A stretch of 64,000 nt of DNA from the NCBI RefSeq assembly GCF_042219825.1, contig NZ_JBHJHQ010000005.1, forward strand, positions 310,001-374,000, read 5' to 3'. Within the stretch, counting starts at the first letter, position 1; the number at the start of each line of letters is the position of its first letter. Of this stretch, positions 55,428 through 63,235 are shown piece after piece. The DNA is from JBHJHP01 sp042219825. Lineage in GTDB: Bacteria; Bacteroidota; Bacteroidia; Bacteroidales; UBA5342. Both the position numbers and the translations under genes were made by a program. Under the pieces are notes generated by a model that did no database searches, was not told the origin of the DNA, and saw only the letters and a program-made list of their open reading frames with translations.

Positions 55428-56117
55428 TTAAACGGTTTGAGCTTCAATAAATTCTTCTTTTTCAATCAAGCCGTCTTTCAGGCGGATGATACGACGGGTC
55501 ATCTTTGAGATGTCATTTTCGTGAGTTACTATCAGAATAGTTTTACCTTCATCGTTAATCTGCTTAAGGAGTTCCATCACTTCGTACGATGTTTGTGTAT
55601 CAAGTGCACCTGTTGGTTCATCGGCCAGAATAAGCTGAGGATCAGAAATAAGTGCACGGGCAATGGCAATACGCTGTTTTTGTCCTCCGGACAGTTCATT
55701 GGGAAGATGCTCCGCCCATTCCCGAAGACCAACCTTATCCAAATATTCCATGGCAATTACATTACGTTTTCTTCGGCTTACTCCTTTATAATAAAGTGGT
55801 AATGCTACATTTTCAAGCGCATTTTTAAAAGATATCAGGTTAAACGATTGAAACACAAAGCCAACCATCTTATTCCTGTACCGCGCGGCCATCGTTTCCG
55901 ACATATTAATAATGTGTTTCCCTCCCAGAACATATTTCCCTTTGTCATAATTATCCAATATCCCGAGTATGTTAAGCAGCGTTGATTTTCCTGATCCTGA
56001 CGATCCCATAATTGACACAAGTTCCCCCTTATCAATGTGCATATCTATGCCCTTTAATACATGAAGACGATTATGTCCGGTAATATAAGATTTATGAATA
56101 TTGGTTAGCGTAACCAT
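55428..56117 (-). CDS. ABC transporter ATP-binding protein (MacB/LolD class)
   Basis: 229 residues. Walker A GSSGSGKSTLLN, Q-loop VFQSFNLI, signature LSGGQKQRIAIARAL, Walker B LILADEPTGALD and H-loop VTHEND are all intact. It couples ATP hydrolysis to the mechanotransmission-type permeases downstream. It is the first gene of ATPase-permease-permease-adaptor-TolC. A consensus promoter lies upstream (56171-56202). Confidence 0.95.
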   Translation of the reverse strand: MVTLTNIHKSYITGHNRLHVLKGIDMHIDKGELVSIMGSSGSGKSTLLNILGILDNYDKGKYVLGGKHIINMSETMAARYRNKMVGFVFQSFNLISFKNALENVALPLYYKGVSRRKRNVIAMEYLDKVGLREWAEHLPNELSGGQKQRIAIARALISDPQLILADEPTGALDTQTSYEVMELLKQINDEGKTILIVTHENDISKMTRRIIRLKDGLIEKEEFIEAQTV

Positions 56118-56170
56118 ATGATAAGTTTTACAGAATTACGTTGATTATAGTTATTTGTTACAATTTACCT

Positions 56171-56202
56171 CAAAAATAATCCAACATCAATCAAGGCCAC
56201 AA
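56171..56202 (-). promoter_or_regulatory. Promoter of the efflux operon: TTG - 21 nt - TATTTTTG (minus strand)
   Basis: A -7 box at 56178-56171 and a TTG at 56202-56200 are 21 nt apart. Transcription would start near 56164, giving a leader of about 47 nt before the ATPase ATG at 56117. Confidence 0.6.
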
Positions 56203-56323
56203 TCAAATAAGGTAAACAACAGGTTTTCGTCGGTAAACGACGTCTATTAAAATTCCAGTGCATGCAACATCTAACCTTAAAAAAACGTAAATTCGAAAAA
56301 ATTATTTTTTATTTTTTTTCAAT

Positions 56324-56758
56324 ATGAAAAATATACTCATCACATTTATTCTTACATTTTCAGTCTGCACATTATTAAGTGCTCAGGAAAGGGCTGATAC
56401 AGCAATATCGCAAAGAGAATTTACCATTGAAAACTGTGTCTCCCAATTTTCATGGGAAGATACGGTCAAAACAAAAGTTGGTTATCAGTTTTGGTTTGCT
56501 GACAAGGATTTTCTCGATGGACGGACATTAAAAATGAGTGTGGTTGCACCCCATTCGGCAACTCATCCACCACATAAACACGTTGAAGATGAGTTCTTTT
56601 TTGTCCTGGAAGGAACAGCAGAATTTTATCTGGATGGTAAAACAAAAGTGGCTGGACCATATACCAGTTTCTATTGTCCGCCGAACACTGAGCATGGCAT
56701 TAAAAATGTGGGTGATACCGAACTAAAATATTTAGTCATTAAAAAGTATCAGAGATAA
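56324..56758 (+). CDS. Periplasmic cupin-domain protein
   Basis: 144 residues. The signal peptide is MKNILITFILTFSVCTLLSAQ. The single cupin barrel has motif 1 HPPHKHVEDEFFFVLEG (two His and a Glu as metal ligands) and motif 2 GPYTSFYCPPNTEHGIKN (fourth ligand His). All four metal ligands are therefore present, suggesting a metal-dependent enzyme or sugar/small-molecule binder. A signal peptide on a small cupin is somewhat uncommon. It is divergent from the efflux operon and 62 bases before the SET-domain gene on the same strand. Confidence 0.85.
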   Translation: MKNILITFILTFSVCTLLSAQERADTAISQREFTIENCVSQFSWEDTVKTKVGYQFWFADKDFLDGRTLKMSVVAPHSATHPPHKHVEDEFFFVLEGTAEFYLDGKTKVAGPYTSFYCPPNTEHGIKNVGDTELKYLVIKKYQR

Positions 56759-56820
56759 ACATTTTACAGATATTTGTGCCTGCCATCAGTAAATATTAAG
56801 ACCATATTTGATGTTCTGTT

Positions 56821-57423
56821 ATGATACACCCACATACCGAATTAAAGTTCATTAGCGAAGAAATTGGCTATGGAGTTGTTGCCACCAAAACCATACCAGC
56901 CGGAACCATAATATGGATTCACGATAAACTGGACCGGGAATTTACGCTTCAGGAAATTCAGAATATGGAACCGGTTTACCAGTCCGTTATATTAAATTAC
57001 ACATTCAGGAATAACAAGGGCAACTATATTTTTTGTTGGGACAACGGCCGGTTCATAAATCACAGTTTCAAATCCAACTGCCTGTCAACAGCCTACGATT
57101 TTGAGATCGCCATACGTGATATTCAACCGGGAGAAGAATTAACAGATGATTATGGTTATCTGAACATTTTAGAACCTTTCAGGGCAGCCAACGAAGGTAC
57201 AAAACGCAAAATGGTCTATCCTGATGATCTGCTTCGCTATCATCGTACCTGGGATAAGAAAATCGCCAGAGTTTTTAACAAGATTACAAAACTTGACCAA
57301 CCTTTAAAACCGTTGATCGCAAACGGAACGTGGGAAAAAGTAGAAAAAATTATATCAGGTGAATTGCAGGCAGATTCCATCCTTAACAATTATTTTGATC
57401 CGGCACAAAAACTTCAGGAATAA
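56821..57423 (+). CDS. SET-domain protein (putative lysine methyltransferase)
   Basis: 200 residues, no signal peptide. SET-domain features are in order: an N-terminal GYGVVATKTIPAGTIIW strand pair, the SAM-binding/pseudoknot motif RFINHSFKSNC, and the catalytic GEELTDDYGYL at about residue 110. The C-terminal 80 residues are helical and lack the post-SET zinc cysteines. SET domains transfer a methyl group from SAM to protein lysines. In bacteria the targets are mostly unknown, and ribosomal or DNA-binding proteins have been proposed. It may be cotranscribed with the cupin gene, although one product is periplasmic and the other cytosolic. Confidence 0.85.
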   Translation: MIHPHTELKFISEEIGYGVVATKTIPAGTIIWIHDKLDREFTLQEIQNMEPVYQSVILNYTFRNNKGNYIFCWDNGRFINHSFKSNCLSTAYDFEIAIRDIQPGEELTDDYGYLNILEPFRAANEGTKRKMVYPDDLLRYHRTWDKKIARVFNKITKLDQPLKPLIANGTWEKVEKIISGELQADSILNNYFDPAQKLQE

Positions 57424-57559
57424 TCTCAAATTCGTTTCCAAACCGTTTTTCAGTATCTGAATTTATCCAATTCCTTACAGAATCTGTACAATCTGTTATA
57501 GTGTGAACTGACTAAAACCTCTATCTTTATTCACTGTAAAATTAATTAACGTATTAAAA

Positions 57560-59419
57560 ATGGCATCAGTAACAACCTCTTCCGGAATAATCAGAAAAAA
57601 CATTTTATGGCTCTCAGCTTTCATAATGGCGGTTTTAATTATTCCTCACAATGCAGTTGGACAGGATAATTTCATCACTAACATCCAAAACCGGACCACA
57701 CAGTCGCTCAATGGTAAATGGAAATATGTAATGGACCAGTATGAAACCGGCCAAATAGGTTTCAGCCCTATTTACAGAAATGCTAAACCAAAAGACAAAT
57801 CTGATCGTGTGGAATATAGTTTTGACTATGCACAAAACCTTTGGGTTCCCGGTTCATGGAATTCGCAGAAAGAAGCACTGTATTACTATGAAGGCAGCAT
57901 CTGGTACCGCAAAACATTTGATTTTCAACCTAAACTGAAAAACTCCAGGGTATTTATATATGTTGGAGCAGCCAATTACAAAACAACCTACACATTCAAC
58001 GGTAGGCGTTTGGGTTACCATGAAGGTGGTTTTACACCCTTCAGTTTCGAGGTAACAAACCTGATAAAAGACAAGGATAACTTTCTTATTCTTGGTGTTA
58101 GTAACAGCAGGGAAAGTGATTACATTCCAGGAAAAGTAACAGACTGGTATAACCACGGCGGCATAACCCGCGATGTATACCTGGTTGAAGTACCACAAAC
58201 TTATATCGATGATTATTTCCTGTATCTTGATAAAGCTTCATTAAACAGTAAAAAGAAAACAATTCAGGGAAGTATTCAACTGAAAGGAAAAGATCTGCCG
58301 GATCATGCAACTATTTCTATCCCTGAATTAAAGATCAGCAAAGAGGTTAAGCTCGATGAAAACGGAGCAGCAAAATTCACACTGGAATCGGGTAAATTAA
58401 GTTTGTGGTCACCCGAAAACCCGAAACTATATAAGGTAACCTTAAAAGCCGGTGATGATGAAATTTCAGATAAAATAGGATTCAGGACGATTGAAACAAA
58501 AGGGAAAGAGATTCTTTTAAACGGTGAACCGATCTTTTTAAGAGGGATCTCCATTCACGATGAGAACCCGATTCGCAGGGACCGGGCACATAGCATTGAT
58601 GATGCAAAACTTGTACTGGGTTGGACTAAGGAACTGGGCTGTAACTTTGCACGTCTGGCACATTATCCTCATCAGGAAAACATTGTACGTCTGGCCGATG
58701 AAATGGGAATTCTGCTATGGGAAGAGTTGCCGCTTTACTGGGGGATTGAATGGTCTAATGACAAGGTGTTGGAGAAAGCGAAAACCCAGTATTCAGAGAT
58801 GATCCGAAGAGATAAAAACCGGGCATCGAGCATTATCTGGTCTATTGCCAATGAAACCGGACCGACCAAAGCGCGTAATGCATTTCTGACTGCTGTTGCG
58901 CATCATGTACGGGAACAGGATCCAACCCGTTTATTGAGTGCTGCCTGTAAAAAAGATCAGGCCGTGGATGGACATCCGGACAGCACTTATGTGGTGAGTG
59001 ATCCGATAGGCAAGGAACTGGACATCATCAGTTTCAATGAATATCTTGGATGGTATGGTGGCAGTCCACTGGAATGCCGTAAGAAAACATTTGTGATCGA
59101 CTATGACAAACCCGTTATCGTCAGTGAATTTGGCGGTGGAGCAATCCAGGGATTTCATGCTGACTCACTGACGCGCTGGAGTGAAGAATACCAAGAATTT
59201 ATGTATAAAGAAAATATTGCCATGTTTGATCGGGTCCCTGGACTTTCGGGTATGACACCCTGGATTCTGGTGGATTTCATGTCGCCACTTAGACAACTTC
59301 CCGATGTACAGGATGGATGGAACCGTAAGGGTTTGGTTTCAGAAACCGGAGCTAAAAAGAAGGCCTTTTATATTCTTCAGGATTACTACAAACGCAAAAA
59401 GAAGGAGTATCAGAAATAG
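57560..59419 (+). CDS. Beta-glucuronidase, glycoside hydrolase family 2
   Basis: 619 residues. A signal peptide ends about residue 34 (PHNAVGQ). The sugar-binding jelly roll (about 40-215), an immunoglobulin-like domain and a TIM barrel follow. The acid/base is E432 in SIANETG and the nucleophile E523 in VSEFGGG. The NxK motif that binds the glucuronate carboxylate is seen as N588-R-K590 (WNRKG), which separates beta-glucuronidases from beta-galactosidases. It would act in the periplasm or at the surface on glucuronide-ended glycans or conjugates. No SusC/SusD pair is adjacent. A near-consensus -7 box (TATCTTTA, 57522-57529) precedes it. Confidence 0.88.
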   Translation: MASVTTSSGIIRKNILWLSAFIMAVLIIPHNAVGQDNFITNIQNRTTQSLNGKWKYVMDQYETGQIGFSPIYRNAKPKDKSDRVEYSFDYAQNLWVPGSWNSQKEALYYYEGSIWYRKTFDFQPKLKNSRVFIYVGAANYKTTYTFNGRRLGYHEGGFTPFSFEVTNLIKDKDNFLILGVSNSRESDYIPGKVTDWYNHGGITRDVYLVEVPQTYIDDYFLYLDKASLNSKKKTIQGSIQLKGKDLPDHATISIPELKISKEVKLDENGAAKFTLESGKLSLWSPENPKLYKVTLKAGDDEISDKIGFRTIETKGKEILLNGEPIFLRGISIHDENPIRRDRAHSIDDAKLVLGWTKELGCNFARLAHYPHQENIVRLADEMGILLWEELPLYWGIEWSNDKVLEKAKTQYSEMIRRDKNRASSIIWSIANETGPTKARNAFLTAVAHHVREQDPTRLLSAACKKDQAVDGHPDSTYVVSDPIGKELDIISFNEYLGWYGGSPLECRKKTFVIDYDKPVIVSEFGGGAIQGFHADSLTRWSEEYQEFMYKENIAMFDRVPGLSGMTPWILVDFMSPLRQLPDVQDGWNRKGLVSETGAKKKAFYILQDYYKRKKKEYQK

Positions 59420-59793
59420 CAGAACGAAGGTTTATATTTGTAATATACGAAAGTCTATATTGGTAATATATAATTTGAGTCATGCTGTCCCAAAAGTGAT
59501 ATCAGAATTATATTTACTTACGGATTGTAAGTAGTTTTTACGAAATTACCCCTAAATCCCCTGAAGGGGACTTAAAGCCTTCCGTCAGCTGACGGAGAGG
59601 TTTGGAGGGGTAAAAGAAAGATTGCTTACAATTTATAAGTTCAAAATATTTTTATTTGTCTTTTTGGACAGCCTCACTGTTTTCCAAGCTGTTTAAAATC
59701 ATATATCCTTCCTAATTTTTATCATTTTTCGAGCCTGTTCAAAGCCGTATATTTATTTTCTGATGTCTTATATCAGAAATTAAAATAACAGGA
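59420..59793. other. Intergenic region before hutH, carrying an inverted-repeat element
   Basis: 374 bases with no credible gene. The dominant feature is the palindromic element at 59524-59632. The remaining 160 bases before hutH are AT-rich, with a TATATTTA near-match to a -7 box around 59748. Confidence 0.6.
59524..59632. repeat. Nested inverted-repeat element (MITE/REP-like), copy 1
   Basis: The outer arms ATTGTAAG (59524-59531) and CTTACAAT (59625-59632) are complementary. Inside them, TTACCCCT (59546-59553) pairs with AGGGGTAA (59606-59613). Within these lie a TCCCCTGAAGGGGA hairpin and a perfect 16-bp palindrome, TCCGTCAGCTGACGGA. The whole can fold as a branched cruciform. The core ACCCCTnnnnTCCCCTGAAGGGGA is shared with 63082-63163. 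Confidence 0.8.
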
Positions 59794-61368
59794 ATGTCTA
59801 AACAAAAATTTCGGTATGGAGAGGATCATATGAGTGTTGGGCTTGCACTTGAACTGGCCCGGGGCACTACAAACGGAATCCTGTCCGAAAATACAATAAA
59901 CATAGTCAATGAAAACCGTCAGGTTGTACTTAATATCGTCCACCATAAAAAGGTGGTTTATGGTATTAATACCGGCTTTGGACCACTCTGCACCACGTTG
60001 ATCAACGAAGAAGACACCAGGCAACTTCAATACAATCTGCTGAAAAGTCACAGTGTAGGCGTTGGTGAACCGGTAGATCCGGAGATCGCCAAACTCATGA
60101 TGATCTTCAAGGTTCATGCACTGGCGAAGGGTTTTTCCGGGATTGCGCTTGAAACCATTGAACGTATAATGTGGCATATTGAACACGATGTTATTCCGGT
60201 TGTTCCTTCCCAGGGATCTGTTGGTGCCTCGGGCGATCTTGCTCCACTGGCCCATTTGTTCCTTCCTTTAATCGGCCTCGGAAGTGTGATATACGATGGT
60301 CTGGAATATCCAACTGAAGAAATATTCAGACTTTTCAAACTTGAACCCATTGAACTGGGTCCCAAAGAAGGTCTGGCCCTGATCAACGGTACACAGTTTA
60401 TGCTGGCACATGCCACGCTGATCACAGAGCGGCTCAAAAACTGTTTGGATCATGCCGATATCATTGCTGCAATGAACCTGGAAGCCATGATGGGTTCCTT
60501 TAAAAGTTTTGATGAAGCCCTGCATGAACTTCGGCCCTATGAAGGCAATAAATATGTGGCAAAACGCATCCGTACGTTGCTGAAACATTCGGAGATAGAA
60601 AAATCTCATGAAAACTGCACCCGCGTTCAGGATCCGTATTCCCTGCGATGTATCCCACAGGTTCACGGGGCTTCCAGAAACGCCTGGTTGCACTTGAAGG
60701 AAACGGTTGAGATTGAGATGAATTCGGTGACTGATAATCCCATAATTTTCAGCGAAGAAAAGACCATAACAGGAGGCCATTTTCACGGTCAGCCCATCGC
60801 ACTGCCCATGGATTATGCCGCGCTTGCTGCTGCCGAAATCGGGAATATATCTGACCGTCGCATCTATCTATCACTCATTGAAAGCGTACCGGGTTTGCCA
60901 AAACTGCTGATGAAGACCACCGGCCTAAACTCCGGTTTTATGATCCTTCAATATACCAGCGCAGCCCTGGTCAGTGAAAATAAAAGTCTCTGCTTCCCAG
61001 CCAGTGCAGATAGCATTCCAACATCTCTGGGACAGGAAGATCATGTAAGCATGGGATCCATTAGCGGACGGAAAACTTTGAAAATAGTTGAAAATCTGGA
61101 GAAAATACTGGCGATCGAATTGCTGACAGCTTCCCAGGGTTTTGAATTCAGAAGACCCATGAAATCAGGATTTCTCATGGATCACTGCTACGATTTCATA
61201 CGGTCAAAAATTGAGTTTGCAGAAAGCGACAGGCTCTTTTATCCTGATATTAATAAAGCAATTGAAATTATTCAGTCCAAAGAATTGTTACGCCTGACAG
61301 ATTATCTGGCTCAGGAACACCATATTGATTTTAAAAACGACACGCATGAATTATTCGGAATTTATTAA
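59794..61368 (+). CDS. hutH: Histidine ammonia-lyase
   Basis: It deaminates L-histidine to trans-urocanate, the first step of histidine degradation. 524 residues. The self-formed MIO electrophile comes from A145-S146-G147 in GSVGASGDLAPLAH. Other conserved parts are VYGINTGFG near the N-terminus, the SVTDNPIIF-like segment at about 305 and the C-terminal QEDHVSMGS. It is slightly longer than Proteobacterial HutH (about 510). Its last 23 bases overlap the hutU start, so the two are coupled. Confidence 0.96.
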   Translation: MSKQKFRYGEDHMSVGLALELARGTTNGILSENTINIVNENRQVVLNIVHHKKVVYGINTGFGPLCTTLINEEDTRQLQYNLLKSHSVGVGEPVDPEIAKLMMIFKVHALAKGFSGIALETIERIMWHIEHDVIPVVPSQGSVGASGDLAPLAHLFLPLIGLGSVIYDGLEYPTEEIFRLFKLEPIELGPKEGLALINGTQFMLAHATLITERLKNCLDHADIIAAMNLEAMMGSFKSFDEALHELRPYEGNKYVAKRIRTLLKHSEIEKSHENCTRVQDPYSLRCIPQVHGASRNAWLHLKETVEIEMNSVTDNPIIFSEEKTITGGHFHGQPIALPMDYAALAAAEIGNISDRRIYLSLIESVPGLPKLLMKTTGLNSGFMILQYTSAALVSENKSLCFPASADSIPTSLGQEDHVSMGSISGRKTLKIVENLEKILAIELLTASQGFEFRRPMKSGFLMDHCYDFIRSKIEFAESDRLFYPDINKAIEIIQSKELLRLTDYLAQEHHIDFKNDTHELFGIY

Positions 61369-63016
61369 GACATATGCTTCACATCCAAATTACAAAGCAC
61401 CGGTTGGAAGTACGCTCCATGCCAAATCCTGGCAAACGGAAGCACCTTTGCGGATGCTGCTCAATAATCTGAATGCAGAGGTAGCAGAAGACCCGGAAAA
61501 CCTTATCGTATATGGTGGAACCGGACAGGCTGCTCGTAACGTGGAAGCTGTTCAGAAAATCATCAAAGCCCTGCTCGAGCTGGATGAGCATCACAGCCTT
61601 TTGGTTCAATCGGGGAAACCGATTGGTATGGTCCGCTCCCATCCCCATGCACCACGCGTTCTAATTGCTAACAGTAACATTGTGCCATTCTGGGCCAACT
61701 GGGAACATTTTGAAGAACTGAAATCCCGCGGACTGATGATGTACGGTCAGATGACTGCCGGAAGCTGGATCTATATCGGCACCCAGGGGATTTTGCAGGG
61801 TACGTACGAGACCTTTGCAGAATGCGGTAAGAAATACTTCAACGGTGACCTCAGACACAAACTGATTGTTTCCGGTGGTTTAGGTGGCATGGGTGGTGCT
61901 CAGCCCCTCGCGGCAACACTTGCCGGTGCTACTTTTCTGGGTGTGGATATTGATCCCGAACGCATAAAAAAACGCCTCGAAACCAAATATGTGGACCGTA
62001 TGACCTCTGATTACGAAGAAGCCACACAATGGATTTTAGATGCAAAAACAAAAGGAGAAGCCCTTTCTGTCGGTCTGGTCGGCGACATTGGCGATGTGCT
62101 GGAAAAACTGATTCAGGATGATATAATCCCTGAGATTCTGACGGACCAGACATCTGCTCACGATCCGGTTCATGGCTATATACCCCATGGACTGACACTG
62201 GGGGAAGCCAGTAAATTAAGGGCATCTGATCCGGAAGCTTACAAGGATAAAGCCTTAAAGAGCATGGCTCGACATGTGGGTTTTATGTTGAAAATGAAAG
62301 CCAAAGGCAGTGTGGTTTTTGATTACGGCAATAACCTACGGGAATTTGCCCGTCGGGGTGGTGAAACCAATGCATTTGACTATAATGGCTTTGTACCGGA
62401 GTTTATCCGTCCGCTTTTCTGTGATGGACAGGGGCCGTTTCGCTGGGTAGCCTTATCGGGTGATCCGGAAGATATCTACACAACCGACCGTGCCCTGATG
62501 GAAGCTTTTCCGGAAAACACACATCTGATCAAATGGCTGGAAGAGGCACAGAAAAAGGTGGCATTTCAAGGCTTGCCGAGCCGGATTTGCTGGTTGGGTT
62601 TCGGTGAGCGCGAAAAGGCCGGTCTGATCTTTAACGACCTGGTAAAAACAGGCAAAGTGAAAGCGCCGATTGTCATTGGCCGCGATCATCTGGATTGTGG
62701 ATCGGTAGCCTCACCGAACCGGGAGACAGAGGGCATGCTGGATGGCAGTGATGCGGTGTCGGACTGGCCGCTGCTTAACCTTATGGCAAATACGGCCGGT
62801 GGAGCCACCTGGGTATCGTTCCATCACGGTGGCGGCGTGGGTATGGGATTTTCACAACATGCCGGCATGGTGATACTGGCTGACGGAACTGAACAGGCCG
62901 CTAACAACATATCACAGGTGCTGCACAACGATCCTGCCATGGGCATCTTCAGGCACGCAGACGCGGGATATGAAAAGGCAGTAGAAAACAGGGATAAATT
63001 TGGTTTGTCACTGTAA
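61346..63016 (+). CDS. hutU: Urocanate hydratase
   Basis: It converts urocanate to 4-imidazolone-5-propionate with tightly bound NAD+ as electrophile. 556 residues from the ATG at 61346 (MNYSEF), which overlaps hutH by 23 bases. The motifs are GGTGQAARN, the NAD-binding GGLGGMGGAQPLA, and the signature with the active-site cysteine RDHLDCGSVASPNRETEGM. It ends at a hairpin. Confidence 0.97.
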   Translation: MNYSEFIKTYASHPNYKAPVGSTLHAKSWQTEAPLRMLLNNLNAEVAEDPENLIVYGGTGQAARNVEAVQKIIKALLELDEHHSLLVQSGKPIGMVRSHPHAPRVLIANSNIVPFWANWEHFEELKSRGLMMYGQMTAGSWIYIGTQGILQGTYETFAECGKKYFNGDLRHKLIVSGGLGGMGGAQPLAATLAGATFLGVDIDPERIKKRLETKYVDRMTSDYEEATQWILDAKTKGEALSVGLVGDIGDVLEKLIQDDIIPEILTDQTSAHDPVHGYIPHGLTLGEASKLRASDPEAYKDKALKSMARHVGFMLKMKAKGSVVFDYGNNLREFARRGGETNAFDYNGFVPEFIRPLFCDGQGPFRWVALSGDPEDIYTTDRALMEAFPENTHLIKWLEEAQKKVAFQGLPSRICWLGFGEREKAGLIFNDLVKTGKVKAPIVIGRDHLDCGSVASPNRETEGMLDGSDAVSDWPLLNLMANTAGGATWVSFHHGGGVGMGFSQHAGMVILADGTEQAANNISQVLHNDPAMGIFRHADAGYEKAVENRDKFGLSL

Positions 63017-63020
63017 AACT

Positions 63021-63043
63021 ACTCCTCGTTTGCAACGAGGAGT
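63021..63043 (+). terminator. Hairpin after hutU
   Basis: A perfect 10-bp stem (ACTCCTCGTT and AACGAGGAGT) with a 3-nt loop starts 5 bases after the stop. It has no immediate T-run, so it may be an attenuating or RNA-stabilising hairpin rather than a full terminator. A second palindrome, GTCGTTT/AAACGAC, follows at 63053-63067. Confidence 0.5.
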
Positions 63044-63081
63044 TCATGGTTGGTCGTTTTAAACGACAAAACAAGTTTTTT

Positions 63082-63163
63082 CAATTACCCCTCTGACTCC
63101 CCTGAAGGGGAGAAAATTCAGATGTACATAGATATTCCCATTTAGGGGTTAGGGGTAGAATTG
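63082..63163. repeat. Inverted-repeat element, copy 2 (diverged)
   Basis: CAATTACCCCT (63082-63092) is complementary to AGGGGTA-G-AATTG (63151-63163, one extra base). It contains the TCCCCTGAAGGGGA hairpin seen in copy 1 at 59558-59571. The centre has diverged and lacks the 16-bp palindrome. Confidence 0.7.
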
Positions 63164-63180
63164 ATAGCACATGGTTTTAA

Positions 63181-63209
63181 TTGTATATTAACAATTTACC
63201 TTACATTTA
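63181..63209 (+). promoter_or_regulatory. Probable hutI promoter: TTG - 18 nt - TACATTTA
   Basis: A -33 TTG at 63181-63183 and a -7 box with one deviation from consensus (final A for G) are spaced 18 nt. About 20 nt of leader remain before the ATG at 63236. It suggests that hutI can be transcribed independently of hutHU. Confidence 0.45.
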
Positions 63210-63235
63210 TAACGAAAGATCGTAATAACAAGATT

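Noticed and set aside
59540..59616. The palindromic element before hutH read as a simple terminator of the beta-glucuronidase
   Set aside because: It has several nested palindromes and a second related copy at 63082, and no T-run follows. It fits a dispersed element better.
60114..60786. Minus-strand ORFs of 107 and 172 residues opposite hutH
   Set aside because: Shadow frames of a conserved enzyme; no recognisable domain or promoter.
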